Positions 34,457 to 46,134 of a stretch of 64,000 nucleotides of DNA are shown here, piece after piece. The DNA is taken from positions 287,793,166 to 287,857,165 of the forward strand of contig CM077666.1 of assembly GCA_039707655.1 (NCBI GenBank), read 5' to 3'. Under the pieces are notes generated by a model, which was given only the letters and a program-made list of their open reading frames with translations, searched no databases and was not told the origin of the DNA. How positions within the stretch are numbered: the first letter of the stretch is position 1; every line of letters begins with the position of its first letter. This stretch comes from Elymus sibiricus. Taxonomy: Eukaryota > Streptophyta > Magnoliopsida > Poales > Poaceae. Position numbers and translations under genes: made by a program.

Positions 34457-36030
34457 ATGGCAGGGGCCCTCGCGCGACTGCGCAACGCTAGCGACGACCG
34501 CATCAACGAGCTACCGGAAGTACTCCTCTCGGACATCCTCTCCCGCCTCGGTACCGCAGAGGCGGCCCGCACCGTCGTCCTCTCCACGCGCCTCCGCGAC
34601 GCGTGGCTCGCGACCCCCCTCCGCCTCGACGACCTCGAGCTCCCCGTCCCCGCACGCGGCAAGGTCCCCTCGATCGAGCCCTGGACGGCGCGCGCCGACG
34701 TCATCACCCGCGCCCTAGCCTCCCACCCCGGCCCCGTCGCGCTCTTCCGCCTCTCCCGGACCTCCTTCCGCGGCCGCGTCCCCGCGGCCGAGGCCTGGTT
34801 CCGGCAGCTCGCCGCCAAGCGCGCCCGCGAGGTTTCCCTCTGCTTCTCGCCCGAGTGGTGCCACGACGCGCTCGCCGACCCCCTTCTCGGCTGCCCAACC
34901 CTCCAGGTCCTCGCCCTTGGCAAGTGCCACCTCTCCGACGCCGGGGCCTCAGCCGCCGCTGCCGCCGCCCTCACCGAGCTCACCCTGTCGGAAACCTGCA
35001 TTTCCGAGGCTGCTCTTCAGAGCGTACTCTCCGGCTGCCCCGCGCTGCGCAGCCTCGTGCTGAAGCACGTCCACGGCCTTCAGCGCATCCGCGTCTGTTC
35101 TTGCCGCAGTCTCGTTCTGCTCGGTGTGTGGCACTACAAGCAGCTCGACGAGATCACCGTGGAGGATGCCCCTTGTCTGGAGCGCCTTCTCGGCAACATG
35201 CGTCTGAATGCAGCCATTACCGTCACCGGCGCGCCAAAGCTTACTGCTTTTGGCTATGCCGTGGTCAGCATCCCGCATTTGTTCCACGGCGAGCGTGCGC
35301 CGCAGGTATTTTGCGTATTTCTGTTACCGTCCGCAGGTATCTTAAGTAGAGCAAGTTCAGCAAAGTGACTCAATGGGATTTTTCGCTCATACACTGCAGG
35401 GCGTCAACAAGGGTCTGCGTGCCCCGATCCATAGCGTGAAGATCCTGGCTATCACTGTGAAGTTCTCAAGCAAGAAGGACATGGAGAAGGTGATGAGCTT
35501 ACTCGAGTGCTTTCCCTGCTTGGAGACTTTGCATTTCCAGGTAATTTCCAGAACTTGAGCTGTTCCATTGCTTTGTTTCTATGTTCACTATCTGTCAAAT
35601 TTAGTTAATCAGACCTTCCACTGATTCATCATTTGTGCAGTCCTCTGATTCGAATTACAGGTCAGGTGCAGACAAGGATTACACCACTGTCTCTGACTAC
35701 AACCAGAACCGTTATCCCATCAGGCGTGTTGCGAGATATCTCAAGAGCGTTATACTGGAATGCGAACAACACAACCCTGGCATGCTTGAATTTGCATGTT
35801 TTCTCCTTGCTAGAGCACATGTGCTGCAGTTCATGAGGATTCAGTCAAAGATGTGTGGCCTTCCAAAATGGGTTACGGACCAGCAAAATCTGTTCAGCCA
35901 AAGCAACATGGCCTCCTTGGAAGCTGAGGTCGTGTTTGAGGATACGAAACGATGTAAGGGCTTCACCATAGAAGGTGTGAATGCTCTATCCGACCCCTTT
36001 GACGGTGACATCAACATCTTGGGGCACTAA
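34457..36030 (+). CDS. F-box/LRR-type protein
   Basis: Three exons, 34457-35305, 35400-35540 and 35641-36030, all in phase 0 with GT-AG introns; 459 residues. The start is MAGALARL, in GCGAGATGG context. The F-box at about 13-55 reads [20 protein letters not shown] followed by [15 protein letters not shown]. Leu-rich repeats follow ([35 protein letters not shown]), and the C-terminus resembles the F-box/FBD/LRR family (VRYL-type block: [13 protein letters not shown]). Such proteins are the substrate-binding part of SCF E3 ubiquitin ligases, docking on SKP1. The substrate cannot be told. A second possible donor 30 bases after the first (CAGGTATC, 35335) could give a variant. The 5' leader has been replaced or split by the MITE just upstream. 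Confidence 0.9.
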
Positions 36031-36039
36031 ACGAACTCT

Positions 36040-36620
36040 GAATGTTTACTTGTTGAGGTTTCACTCTGAAGATAATCGCCATCCATGATGCGCCGGCTGG
36101 CTTTTTGGTTATGTTCAGTTGAGTTCTGACTCTAGATTCCAGACTATCATTTTGGTCGGAGTATAAGGTTTCCTGTTGAAAAAGTTTACTATTAATGACG
36201 CGGCTAGTATCTCTTGTCTTACATTTAGTTAATTTTCTGAATGTGGAGTTGTAAACTTTGATTTAGGTTGAGTTGAATGGTTCTGAAGATAATCGCCATC
36301 CATGATGCGCTGGCTGGCCTTTTGGTTATGTTCAGTTGATTTCAGACTCTAGATTCTTGAGTATGATTTGGGCCGAATTTTGAGGTTTCATGTTGCAGAA
36401 GTTTACTACTACCTCTGTTCCTAAATGTAATTTGAACTGCCAAAACGTCTTATATTTAGGAACAGAAGGTGTATTTATGATGTGACTAGTTTCCCTTGTC
36501 TTATCTTTAGTTAATTTTATGAATGCGGAGTTGTAGTCTTTGATTTAGGCTGAGTGTAATGGTTTCACTGTGAAGATTGTTGCATGCGAAGCTGCTGGCA
36601 ACACTTCTTGTGGTATGCTA
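36040..36620 (+). repeat. Diverged tandem duplication in the 3' flank of the F-box gene
   Basis: 36067-36165 and 36282-36380 share TGAAGATAATCGCCATCC, GGCTGGC..TTTTGGTTATG and GACTCTAGATTC, with a period of about 215 bp. A third, weaker unit starts near 36540 (TTTGATTTAGGCTGAG, TTTCACTGTGAAGAT). Confidence 0.7.
36408..36471. mobile_element. Short Stowaway-like MITE
   Basis: CTACCTCTGTTCCTAAATGT at the left and the complement of TTAGGAACAGAAGGTG at the right form the inverted ends, flanked by TA. This is the Stowaway pattern (CTCCCTCYGTTCC, TA target), here only ~64 bp long. Confidence 0.7.
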
Positions 36621-37099
36621 GTTCTGAATCTAGACTATATAGTTGGATCATTGCTTTGTTGTCGTTTTATGAGATACCTGAAACTTATTTTGTAGAGTAG
36701 TTGAATTTAATTTTGTCCTTCCCATGTCATTTTGTCTGATACTTTAACTTTATCAACTTCAAGCTTGTAGGCTATAGGACAATATTACAATCTTTACCAC
36801 TGAGATTCTATAAAGGAATCTCCATTTGGTTTAATTCTTACTAGTAGTAGGTACCTTACATTATTTGGATTGTTGTCTTCCATCGATCCTTTTGATATTT
36901 TTGGCCCTACCATTTATTAAGTTTCTCACACAAGAATGATTTTATTCAAGGTAATCTAAGATGGACTTTGTGCATAGATTGCTGATCACACTCTGGAATT
37001 TCCTTGAACACCGATCATGCTGCTTGTGGTTACCGTTGTGCTTCTTTGCTGATGATAATGCATGTTGATTGTTGAACTAAATTATTTTGACACTCTTCT

Positions 37100-37184
37100 G
37101 GCCCTGCTTGGATTGACTAATTTTTGTGTGCTCCCCATATCCCGTGAAACACACAGAAAAGATACCCCCAATCCAAGCAGAGCC
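37100..37184. mobile_element. Small MITE with GGCYCTGCTTGGATT ends
   Basis: GGCCCTGCTTGGATT at the left and the complement of AATCCAAGCAGAGCC at the right, 85 bp in all. No clear target duplication. Confidence 0.5.
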
Positions 37185-37522
37185 TAAGTGTTTTTACAAC
37201 AAACAAGGGCCTCAGACTGTGCATAAGGCATCCAGGCCTCCCTGTGGCAGCTTTTCCTTAGATTGATGTTCTTGCCATCATAGTGATTCTGTGGCGGTAA
37301 TGCTAATGCAGAGCAGAAGGTGTTGTTCTTGACTAATTTAGATGTGCCTATTCTTTTCTCAGCCTTAGGCATATTGTGGTGTGGCTTTTAAACATCGGAA
37401 AAGTTCATAATTCTGCAGAAGCTGAGAAATGAATCACCATGCTCTGCAGAATGACTTGATTGATCTACGGAGATGAACGGAGACCCGACGCCCAGCGGGT
37501 CCGGTGGTGAGGCTGATTACGT

Positions 37523-38060
37523 ACATTTTTTTTTTCCGATAAAAGGTGTTTTTATTGACTCACAATGATGCATCGAGGGATCCAATTATAATGAGTACAC
37601 ACCCGGCCTCTGCATATTCAGGATGCACACAGCCAACACAACACACACACAAATGATCACCTCGGCAAAGAGCAAAGTCATACAATACCAAAGCTATGCC
37701 TAGGCGGAGGAAAAAAAAAGAAAAACCCAAAACAATGAGAACAACGATTGACGACATGCAACAATGACCTCGGCGCCAAACATCTCTTAACAACACAATG
37801 ACTACTAGAAAGGTTCTCCAAAAACGACGCCTTCAAAAAGGGAACGACGTGCAATTGTCGTCGTCGTTAGATCCAACCATCGAGGTTAGATCCTAGGTTT
37901 GCACCCTAAAGATCAAATTCGAGCAAAACTCCGAGCAATGCCTTCATCAGGGTAACGACACAAAGAACGTCGCCATTGTCAGGTATGACCAATTAGGATC
38001 AGACCTAGGGTTTTCACCCCGGAGCTCGATACTGCGTACTCGAGAAGTACCACCCAATGT
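37523..38060 (-). mobile_element. Probable non-LTR retroposon remnant (poly-T at left)
   Basis: A T-run followed by CCGATAAAAGGTGTTTTTATT starts a stretch of the kind found at LINE 3' ends inserted in minus orientation. No coding sequence is left. I could not find the target copy on the right side, so the end is approximate. Confidence 0.4.
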
Positions 38061-38285
38061 AAGTCATCCCATGTTGTCTCCTTCACTTGCCTCGATCTCA
38101 GTAGTTGCATACGCGCACGGTCCTTATGGCGAGCGATGGCTATGCCCACACATGTAGGCTAACGCGACAAGAGCCTCTCGACACCACTCACAAAGTGTTT
38201 GATGGGGAGGAAGGATTATGGCACCACCAGCATCCTGAGTTTGGGATACTCCGAAGGCCCCACACCATCCTCACAAGTGGGATTT

Positions 38286-38408
38286 ACTACATGGGAATGA
38301 AAAGGCAATCCCTAGTAAATGTACAGCAGTTACTTTCTGTGAACCAAACACCTCCTACATGGGATTGAAAAGGTAGTCCCTAGTAAATGTACATCAGTTC
38401 CTTCTGCA
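38286..38408 (+). repeat. 65-bp tandem duplication
   Basis: TACATGGGAATGAAAAGGCA...CTAGTAAATGTACAGCAGTT and TACATGGGATTGAAAAGGTA...CTAGTAAATGTACATCAGTT follow each other with a few changes. Confidence 0.75.
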
Positions 38409-38537
38409 ATTATTTCCGTCAAGGCGATCGGCGCAAGGGTATTCGGTGGTAATTCCTGGCATAGCTCGGTTTCCTGGTGTGGTACCTCATTGGATCCGAG
38501 CTTTCGGCGAGGGTGGTGCCGTGCCATGATTTGGTGG

Positions 38538-39437
38538 TGTCAGTGTAGTGAACAGTGGGTGTTCATACCCCTGACTACGCACAGACGAGCTACTGCCCCA
38601 TGCCGGGAAGGACATGACATAGTCCACCCCAAGACAATCAAGACACAGGGAATAAATACCATGAAGAAGACCTCCAGGCAGATCATCGAGAAGTACTAAG
38701 GGTCATCTCAGGCTCAACACTTAATCAAGACCGAGCTCCCGGAGAGCAAGCCTTCCCGGGAGCGGATCATCCACGATTGCCGGCAAGCCCCAAGCTCCCT
38801 GCCACTCCACTCACACCTACCCGTCAGCAATCTGCTGGCAGGTGGAGAGCGCACAGAGATCTGCCAACAGGTGGCAGATCCGCAGGTGGTTAGGTAGAGG
38901 CTGTCGGGCCGTTTGGTAAATCACCGCATGCAAAGGCCTTTATTGACACCCGTCTGGACGCGTGTCACTGTAATAAAAGGTAGCTGGGCCGACGTTACAG
39001 GTGGAATAGGATCCCTTCCCGACATCAAGCATAGCAAGACACCTAACAACGCATTAAATGCTTTTTTCCTATGCCGTGAGAGTTAAGTATGATAGCACTG
39101 TGGCTATCTTCAGCATGTAACTACTTTTCTGCCACTGTTGGTGACCCCTTAAGCTATATAAGGAGGCCCATAACATCATTTAGAGGGATTCGGTCCTTGC
39201 TTAGCTAGTAGCGCCCCCGAGCTCCTTGCCGGCAAGGGCTGCACTCTTTGTAAGACAAGACTTAGCCAAATAATCCAACCCCAAAGCAGGAGTAGGGTGT
39301 TACGCATCTTTGCGGCCCGAACCTGGGTAAATCCACTGTGTGCTGAATGTGGTTGTTACTGCTCTTTGTGTGTGACGTTCCCCCTCACCGAACCGAAAGG
39401 GGCCAGCCTTGGCCCCATAGATTGTCGTACGCCGACA
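38538..39437 (+). mobile_element. Solo LTR of a Gypsy element
   Basis: TG..CA ends (TGTCAGTGTAGTG ... GTACGCCGACA), 900 bp, flanked by GGTGG at 38533-38537 and 39438-39442. Inside are a TATA box (CTATATAAGGAGG, about 39155) and a Gypsy-type R/U5 (GGAGTAGGGTGTTACGC, CGGCCCGAACCTGGGT). No internal domain follows, so the element was reduced by LTR-LTR recombination. Confidence 0.88.
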
Positions 39438-39934
39438 GGTGGTTGTTGTTCACATCGTGGTGAGGAGGCGCAATGGAGGAGACATGGGAAGTTGGATATG
39501 ATGCAAATGGGGAACAAGTGCATCAACGACGACATATTTTGGATAATTGGCCCTTAGTTGTTTCGTTCCAAACGAATCTAACCCCTGGCCAATTTTTTTT
39601 AAAAAAACTAAGACATATAGAATAACTTCATGCATTCTTCGATAGACACCGTGTGCACAGGGTGTCCAGAGAGTTTAGCACCCCCCCCCCTCCCGTGTGC
39701 ACGGAGGTCAGAGGGGCGAACCCGCACGGGGTGTCCGGGGAAATTTTCCTTTTCCCCGTGTGTAGGGGTACCAAACACAGGTAATCTTAGCCTCAGTGGT
39801 AGTAATGGGATGGCTTTAGGTATATGTTTTGCATGATCCCCATTCCGACGCAATCACCTCCACCCTTCTTAATAATGCAGTTGTCCTACGACTCAAAACA
39901 AAACCTTCGAATCTTCGTCTTTTTCCTTTTTGAA

Positions 39935-39936
<2 letters not shown>

Positions 39937-39998
<62 letters not shown>
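39937..39998 (+). repeat. (GT)31 microsatellite
   Basis: 62 bases of uninterrupted GT dinucleotide. Confidence 0.97.
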
Positions 39999-40000
<2 letters not shown>

Positions 40001-40255
40001 AACCATCTCCATATAGAATCATCTAGGGACCAATGTCATGAAATAAACATAGAAACTAGCATTAATCTCCCTAATCCCATTGTCATCAACATCAAAATAT
40101 CATTAAGGACTGAATGCACTTTCAGGCTTCCCAGCCACTGAAGAAAGCCATATAGGCCGAGCAAGCCAAGTACTACCCGTCGGTCTCACACGCACAAGCA
40201 ATGGAGGACCCTATCCATGAGCAACACCGCAATCAATCAGCACCCCAAGGTGAAC

Positions 40256-40385
40256 TGAGAGCTAGCTCAGTGGTAAGCCTGGTTCGTTCCGCGAAGATCG
40301 AATATTTCAACCGCGTTTCTTACTCCTTCTGTAAGAATATACTGAGGGGTGCTTGCCCCTCTGGTTATATTTTTATTTTTTAGAA
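40256..40385 (+). mobile_element. Possible tRNA-derived SINE remnant
   Basis: GAGCTAGCTCAGTGGTAAG resembles a Pol III A box, and GGTTCGTTCC, soon after, a B box with one mismatch. The A-B distance is shorter than usual. It ends in a T-rich tail. Weak call. Confidence 0.3.
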
Positions 40386-40988
40386 AACACGATGCACCCT
40401 TGCAAAGTAGGCATCGTGTAAACCTGATCATATATAATGGGCCATGCTTGAAAAAGCCCGAACCCCAAACTACAAGCTTGAGCCCGGCTCAAAGGCCGAA
40501 ATGTCTGTTTTTTCAAGCCCAGCCCAAAAATGAGCCCAAAGCCCGAAAGTCCAACACAAACAGTTTTGCTTTGCATGCACGTGAAAGCCTGTCCGAATTC
40601 TGTTTTGGGCTTCTATGAAGCTCGAGTCCCACCCTTTTTTTGGGTCGTCGGGCCGGGCTGCCCATGATCAGGTTTAGCACGGTGGCAACAAACCTCAACA
40701 GCTACCCCTCAAAAGATCCTAAAAAAAAGCTACCCCTCAAAAAAAAAAACCTCAACAGATGGGACCCACAAAATCGCCTGGGCCGGATGGCCTGCCTGCA
40801 CTTTTCTATCAACGACACTGGTCTCTGGTACGTGATGATGTGTGTAGGGCAGTGAGAGCTTTCCTTGGAGGTGCAGCACCACCGGAGACTTTTAATGCCA
40901 CCATCATCGTTATGATCCCGAAAGTAAACTCACCGGAGTTGCTTTCGCAGTTTCGACCAATCAGTCTCTGCAATGTGTTATACTATAA

Positions 40989-41282
40989 GGCCTCCTTTGG
41001 TTTGTAGGATTTTTGTAGGAATTGTATAGGATAGGATTTTCGAAGGGAAAATTCCTTTGGAGCCCTTTGGTTTGTAGGAATGGATTCCTATTCCTATGTA
41101 GGATAGGAATCAATCCTTCACATTTCAAAGGAAAAAAAACATTAGCCTAGACTCAATGGAAAAATTCCTATCCTATGCTTCAAATGATATCTCTTTCCCA
41201 TAGGAATTGAGATGCATGTCATCTCACTTCCTATGATTTTCCTATTCCTATGACATTCCTATCCTATGAACCAAAGGAGGCC
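40989..41282. mobile_element. Tourist-like MITE (PIF/Harbinger) inside the LINE RT
   Basis: Ends GGCCTCCTTTGGTTTGTAGG and the complement GGCCTCCTTTGGTTCATAGG; 294 bp; flanked by TAA at 40986-40988 and 41283-41285. A second, truncated member is at 52458. Confidence 0.92.
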
Positions 41283-41565
41283 TAAGATAGCTACGAAAGT
41301 GTTGGCTAACAGACTCAAGAAGATCCTCCCTATTCTTATCTCCGAAGAACAGAGTGCCTTCGTGCCGGGACGGTTGATAACGGACAACGTATTAGTGGCT
41401 TACGAATGTGTGCATGCAATACAGACAAGGAGGAGAAGGAAAGGGTTGTGTGCGGTAAAGTTAGATATGATGAAGGCATATGATAGGGTGGAGTGGATTT
41501 TTCTGGAACAAATTCTTGCATGGTTTGGCTTCGCACCGGAATGGATTGCTATGGTTATGAGGTGT

Positions 41566-44398
41566 TGAAAGATCGTGGATGTCGCCTAGAGGGGGGGGTG
41601 AATAGGCGCTTTAAAATAATTACGGTTTAGGCTTGAACAAATGCGGAATAAACCTAGCGGTTAATTTGACAAGCACAAAACCTAAATCGACTAGGCTCAC
41701 CTATGTGCACCAACAACTTATGCTAAGCAAGATAAACAACTAAGTGATAGCAAGATATATAACAAGAGACAATATGGCTATCACAAAGTAAAGTGCATAA
41801 GTAAAGGGGTCGGGTAAGAGATAACCGAGGCACGCGGAGACGACGATGTATCCCGAAGTTCACACCCTTGCGGATGCTAATCTCCGTTTGGAGCGGCGTG
41901 GAGGCACAATGCTCCCCAACAATGCCACTAGGGCCACCGTATTCTCCTCACGCCCTCGCACAATGCAAGGTGCCGTGATTCCACTAAGGGACCCTTGAGG
42001 GCGGTCACCGAACCCGTACAAATGGCAACCCTTGAGGGCGGTCACCGAACCCGTACACTTTGGCAACCCTTGGGGGCGGTCACCGGTACCCGTCAAATTG
42101 CTCGGGGTGATCTCCACAACCTAATTGGAGACCCCGACGCTTGCCCGGAGCTTCACCACAATGGAATGTGGCTCCGAGGCACCACCAAGCCGTCTAGGGC
42201 GCCAAGGCACCCAAGAGGAACAAGCTCAAGGGTGCTCAAACACCCAAGAGTAATAAGCTTCTCAACTACTAACTTCCACGTATCACCGTGGAGAACTCAA
42301 ACCGATGCAACTAATGCAATGGCAAGGGCACACGGAGTGCCCAAGTCCTCCTCTCCCAAATCCCACCAAAGCAACTAATGCTAGGGAGGAAAATGAGAGG
42401 AAGAACGAAGAAGAACACGAAGAACTCCAAGAACTAGATCCAAGGGGTTCCCCTCACTTAGAGGAGAAAGTGATTGGTGAAAATGTGGATCTAGATCTCC
42501 TCTCTCTTTTCCCTCAAGAAGGAGCAAGAATCATTGGAGGGATTGAGAGATAGGCAAGCTCAAGAAGGTCAACAATGGGGGGAGAAATGAGCTCAAAGGA
42601 TAAGAAAACCGTTGGGGAAGAAGACCCCTTTTATAGGGCCACCCCAAATCCAACCGTTACCCGTGCAGGACGCGCACAAGCGGTACTACCGCTCTTGCGA
42701 GCGGTACTACCGCTCGTGCGGTAGTAATTCAAAAACAGCAGGCAATCAACAAGGAACTGGAGCGGTAGTGCCGCACTAAGCGGTACTACCGTTCCGACCA
42801 AGCGGTACTACCGCTTAGGAAAACTGGGCAACAGAACAAAGCACGGCAGTGGCACGGTAGTAGGGGGCGGTAGTGCCGCACCAAGCGGTACTACCGCTCG
42901 ACTACCGCTCAACTACCGCTTAGCGAAAAAATGATACCAGAAGAAATCACGGTAGTGCAACGGTAGTAGGGGCGGTAGTACCGTGTCAAGCGGTACTACC
43001 GCTCCACTACCGCTTTACTACCGCTAAACGAAAAAGAATGCCAGTAGAAATCACGGTAGTGCAACGGTAGTAGGGGCGGTAGTACCGTGTCAAGCGGTAC
43101 TACCGTGGTCCCGAGCGGTACTACCGCTTTGGTGACAGGTAAACTGCCCAGACAAACAATAAACCCTGAACTGCCATAACTTCTGCAAATGAGCTCCGAA
43201 TTGAGCAAACTCAAGCTTGTTGGATAGAGGACGACAAATACTATCCAACAGCGAACCCGTACACTTTGGCAACCCTTGGGGGCGGTTATATTAAGAAGTG
43301 GCAGTAGAGAAAATACCAATGATATAGAGATGAGAAACCTCTATGAATGAAGAACCGGCATAAACTCCAACATCGAAAACATCATAGAAGATGCATATAT
43401 GAACTCCGTTTTCGATGACCTCGAGCTTGTCATGAAGATGACCAAAAGCTCAAAGACTCACAAAGAGAAACACCAAACACAAACCAAGAAATATGATGCA
43501 AGGATGCAATGGTTTGAGCTCTCTACGAAGATATGATAAAGCTACTCACTTGAGAGCCCCCCTTGATAGTACGGCTATCGATCCTATAACCCGGTCTCCC
43601 AACTACTACCATGAGACCGGTAAAATAGAAAACCTATCAAGGGCAAACCTTTGCCTTGCGCATAGTCCACTTGAGCTGGATGATGACGATCTTGACCTCC
43701 TCAAGTTGGACCACCTTTCTTGATTGCGCCGGCTTGATGAAGACTAGTTGATTGCTCCCCCATACTCCACTATGGGTGAGCCACTCTTCGGCACATCTTC
43801 ACAAGTCCATTGTCACCACAATGGACAGCAAGCTTCAAGCATGTGATCTCTTCGTGATGCTCCACTTGAACTTGCACACCGCAATCTTGATGACGATCAC
43901 CACTTGATGTCATCCTCCATGGGTTGTGTGATATCTTCCTTTTGATGCACGCCCATGGAAACAAACCTAACCCCACAAAGAACTCTTGCATAGAACATGG
44001 GTTAGTACACAAAGCGTAATGGACAATGCTTACCATACCGTGAGATCACTTGATCCCACTCGGTACATCTTCTACGCTTTGTGGTCTTGATCAACCTTGA
44101 ATCTTTCCAACTCTCTTCATTAGGATGATGTCTTGAAGATAAACATGAATGTTCACACAATCTCCTTCTTCAAGACATGCTTGCAATAGGCTCATCTCTT
44201 ACATGACCAATCTTTGGATAACTCCATGAATAACCTTGGTCAACACATATTCTTCTTCAAATCACCTTGAGACCAACAAATGGTCTACAAGCAAAGCCTA
44301 TGGACAAACCCTTCAAATATAACTCAAGGCAACCATTAGTCCATAGAGATTGTCATCAATTACCAAAACCAAACATGGGGGCAGCACATGTTCTTTCA
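41566..44398 (+). mobile_element. Unit X, copy 2: complete TG..CA repeat with 5-bp target duplication
   Basis: It is flanked by GGTGT at 41561-41565 and 44399-44403; removing the insert restores the LINE codons on either side. Ends are TGAAAGATCGTGG and ATGTTCTTTCA. Length 2833 bp and no coding sequence. TG..CA with a 5-bp duplication fits a solo LTR; the inverted TGAAAGA/TCTTTCA ends would also suit a DNA transposon. Its internal order matches 12714-15260. A 35-bp block at 43252-43286 is a verbatim copy of 42046-42080 and has no counterpart in copy 1. Confidence 0.85.
42660..43135. repeat. Array of GCGGTA-N-TACCGC hairpin motifs, unit X copy 2
   Basis: About twenty copies of the near-palindromic motif and its variants (GCGGTAGTACCGC, ACTACCGCT) are interspersed with short spacers. 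Two spacers are near-identical (AGAAATCACGGTAGTGCAAC at about 42940 and 43045). Confidence 0.85.
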
Positions 44399-45387
44399 GG
44401 TGTGTTACTTCAGCTACCTTCTCAGTCAAACTAAATGGTAGGATGTCTAGAAGTTTTGTGCCGTCACGAGGACTCCGACAGGGAGACCCGCTATCCCCTT
44501 ACCTCTTTTTATTTTGTGTGGAGGGTTTTTCTGCACTATTGAGAAGGGCACAGAGTGAGGGATCGATGAAGGGGGTAACTTTTGGGAGCACTGGCCCCCA
44601 CGTTACTCATCTTTTGTTTGCCGATGATAGCATCGTTTTCTTGGAAGGAACGCAGGCAAACATGGAGGTGCTGAAGGACATTTTGGTGAAATATGAGGAA
44701 GCCTCGGGACAGCGCATTAATCTCCAAAAATCCTCTATCTACTTTGGGAAAGGTAGTTCGGAGGAGACAAAGATGGAACTCAAACAGACTATTGGAATTG
44801 AATCTGAGGCTCTTAGTGAGCGATACCTAGGCCTACCAACACTGGTTGGGAGGTCAAAAGATGGAACTTTCAAATATGTAACGGAGTGCTCTAAGGGGAA
44901 GGTGAGTGGATGGAAAGGGCAGGGGCTATCCAAGGCAGCAAGGGGGGTACTAGTTAAATCAGTTCTTCAAGCGACTCCAACGTTTACCATGAGTTGTTTT
45001 CATCTCACAACGAAAATGTGTCGGAACCTGACTTCAACCTCTTCGAAATTCTGGTGGGGTGCAACGAATGGTGAACGGAAGGTGCATTGGATCTCTTGGG
45101 AGAAAATGTGTGCTGCTAAAAAGGAAGGTGGTCTTGGCTTTCGTGATCCAGAAGCTTTTAATCAAGCTCTATTGGCGAAACAAGCCTGGAGGATCCTTCA
45201 TGTCCCAGACTCCCTGTGTGGCCGTGTGTTGAAAGCTCGCTATTTTCCAGAGGACTCAATTATGACAGCCACATGCCCATCTTCGGGCTCCTACACATTC
45301 AGAAGCATTCTTCATGGGCGTGACCTGCTGCGAGAGGGATTGGTGTGGCGCATTGGGGATGGCTCTAAGGTAAACCTACCACCATGA

Positions 45388-46134
45388 CAACTGGATCCCA
45401 AGGAGTGGGAGCTTGAAACCACTTGGACAGGAGTATATGAGGGGAATCACAAAAGTTAGAGATCTTCTGTCATCCAATGGCCGAGGCTGGGATGAGGCGA
45501 AGGTAGATGCAATGTTCACAGAAGATGATGCAATGGATATAAAACAGGTTGCAGTTGGGGGGCCGAACTCAGAGGACTACCTTGCATGGAATTATACAAA
45601 GAGTGGCATTTTCACGGTGAAATCTGCATACCATCTCAGGATGAATATGAACAGAACAAGATCCGGACAGCCGGAATCTTCTGTCTCAACCAATAAGCAC
45701 AAAGGCTTCATGGCACTCTGGGATACTTCAGCCCCGGGCAAGGCAAAAATACACATGTGGCGATTGTTGAGGAATGGCTTAGCGGTGGGTTCGGAGCTCC
45801 ATCGGAGACGGATCAAGCCTGTTATTTTTCTGTGCGGCATGTGGAAGAGAGGAGACAATCCTTCATCGCTTTTGGTCCTGTCAGCACTCAATTCAATTTT
45901 GGCAACTGGTGCGCTCTGAAACGGGAGTCTTGGTGGCTAGCCCACCAAATGTAGGCTCCCAGAGTGAGTTGTCAAGCTGGTTACTCGGGTGGTTCACCGG
46001 TGCTGCGGAAGAGGAGAAGGAGTTGATGATACAGGCTGCCTATGGGCTCTGGTTGGCTAGGAACGATGCGCAAGATGGAAAACACATTGCAGCTCCACAT
46101 GACATAATGCAGGCGGTGCTAGCTCATATGGAGG
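45388..46134 (+). pseudogene. LINE zf-RVT (zinc-binding) region
   Basis: Downstream of the RT, GKAKIHMWRLLRNGLAVG and ELHRRRIKPVIFLCGMW give the zinc-binding domain that follows RT in plant LINEs. A frameshift at about 45900 moves the rest (AAYGLWLARNDAQ) to another frame, up to the foldback element. Confidence 0.75.

Larger units (their letters stand above)
39443..40757. other. Intergenic stretch with microsatellite
   Basis: No gene seen. It holds a (GT)31 run (39937-39998), a possible SINE near 40256, GGGC/GCCC-rich repeats at 40440-40680 (AAGCCCGAACCC, GGGCCGGGCTGCCC), and A-runs leading to the LINE. Confidence 0.55.
40759..45387 (+). pseudogene. LINE reverse transcriptase, split by two insertions
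   Basis: The RT runs in three pieces: 40759-40988 ([29 protein letters not shown]), 41286-41560 ([42 protein letters not shown]) and 44404-45387 ([14 protein letters not shown], then [11 protein letters not shown] with the catalytic FADD). The two breaks are exactly the Tourist MITE and unit X copy 2. The frame ends with a TGA at 45385-45387 just after [10 protein letters not shown], where a frameshift is likely since conserved sequence continues. Confidence 0.9.

Noticed and set aside
34104..34718. Alternative open frames overlapping the start of the F-box gene (also 34603-35349)
   Set aside because: Arg/Pro/Ser-rich shadows of GC-rich coding DNA; the F-box frame has the domain, exon phases and start context.
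40400..40720. Possible gene or structured RNA in the GCCC/GGGC-rich stretch
   Set aside because: Short inverted GGGC motifs only, typical of a decayed MITE; no frame or promoter.
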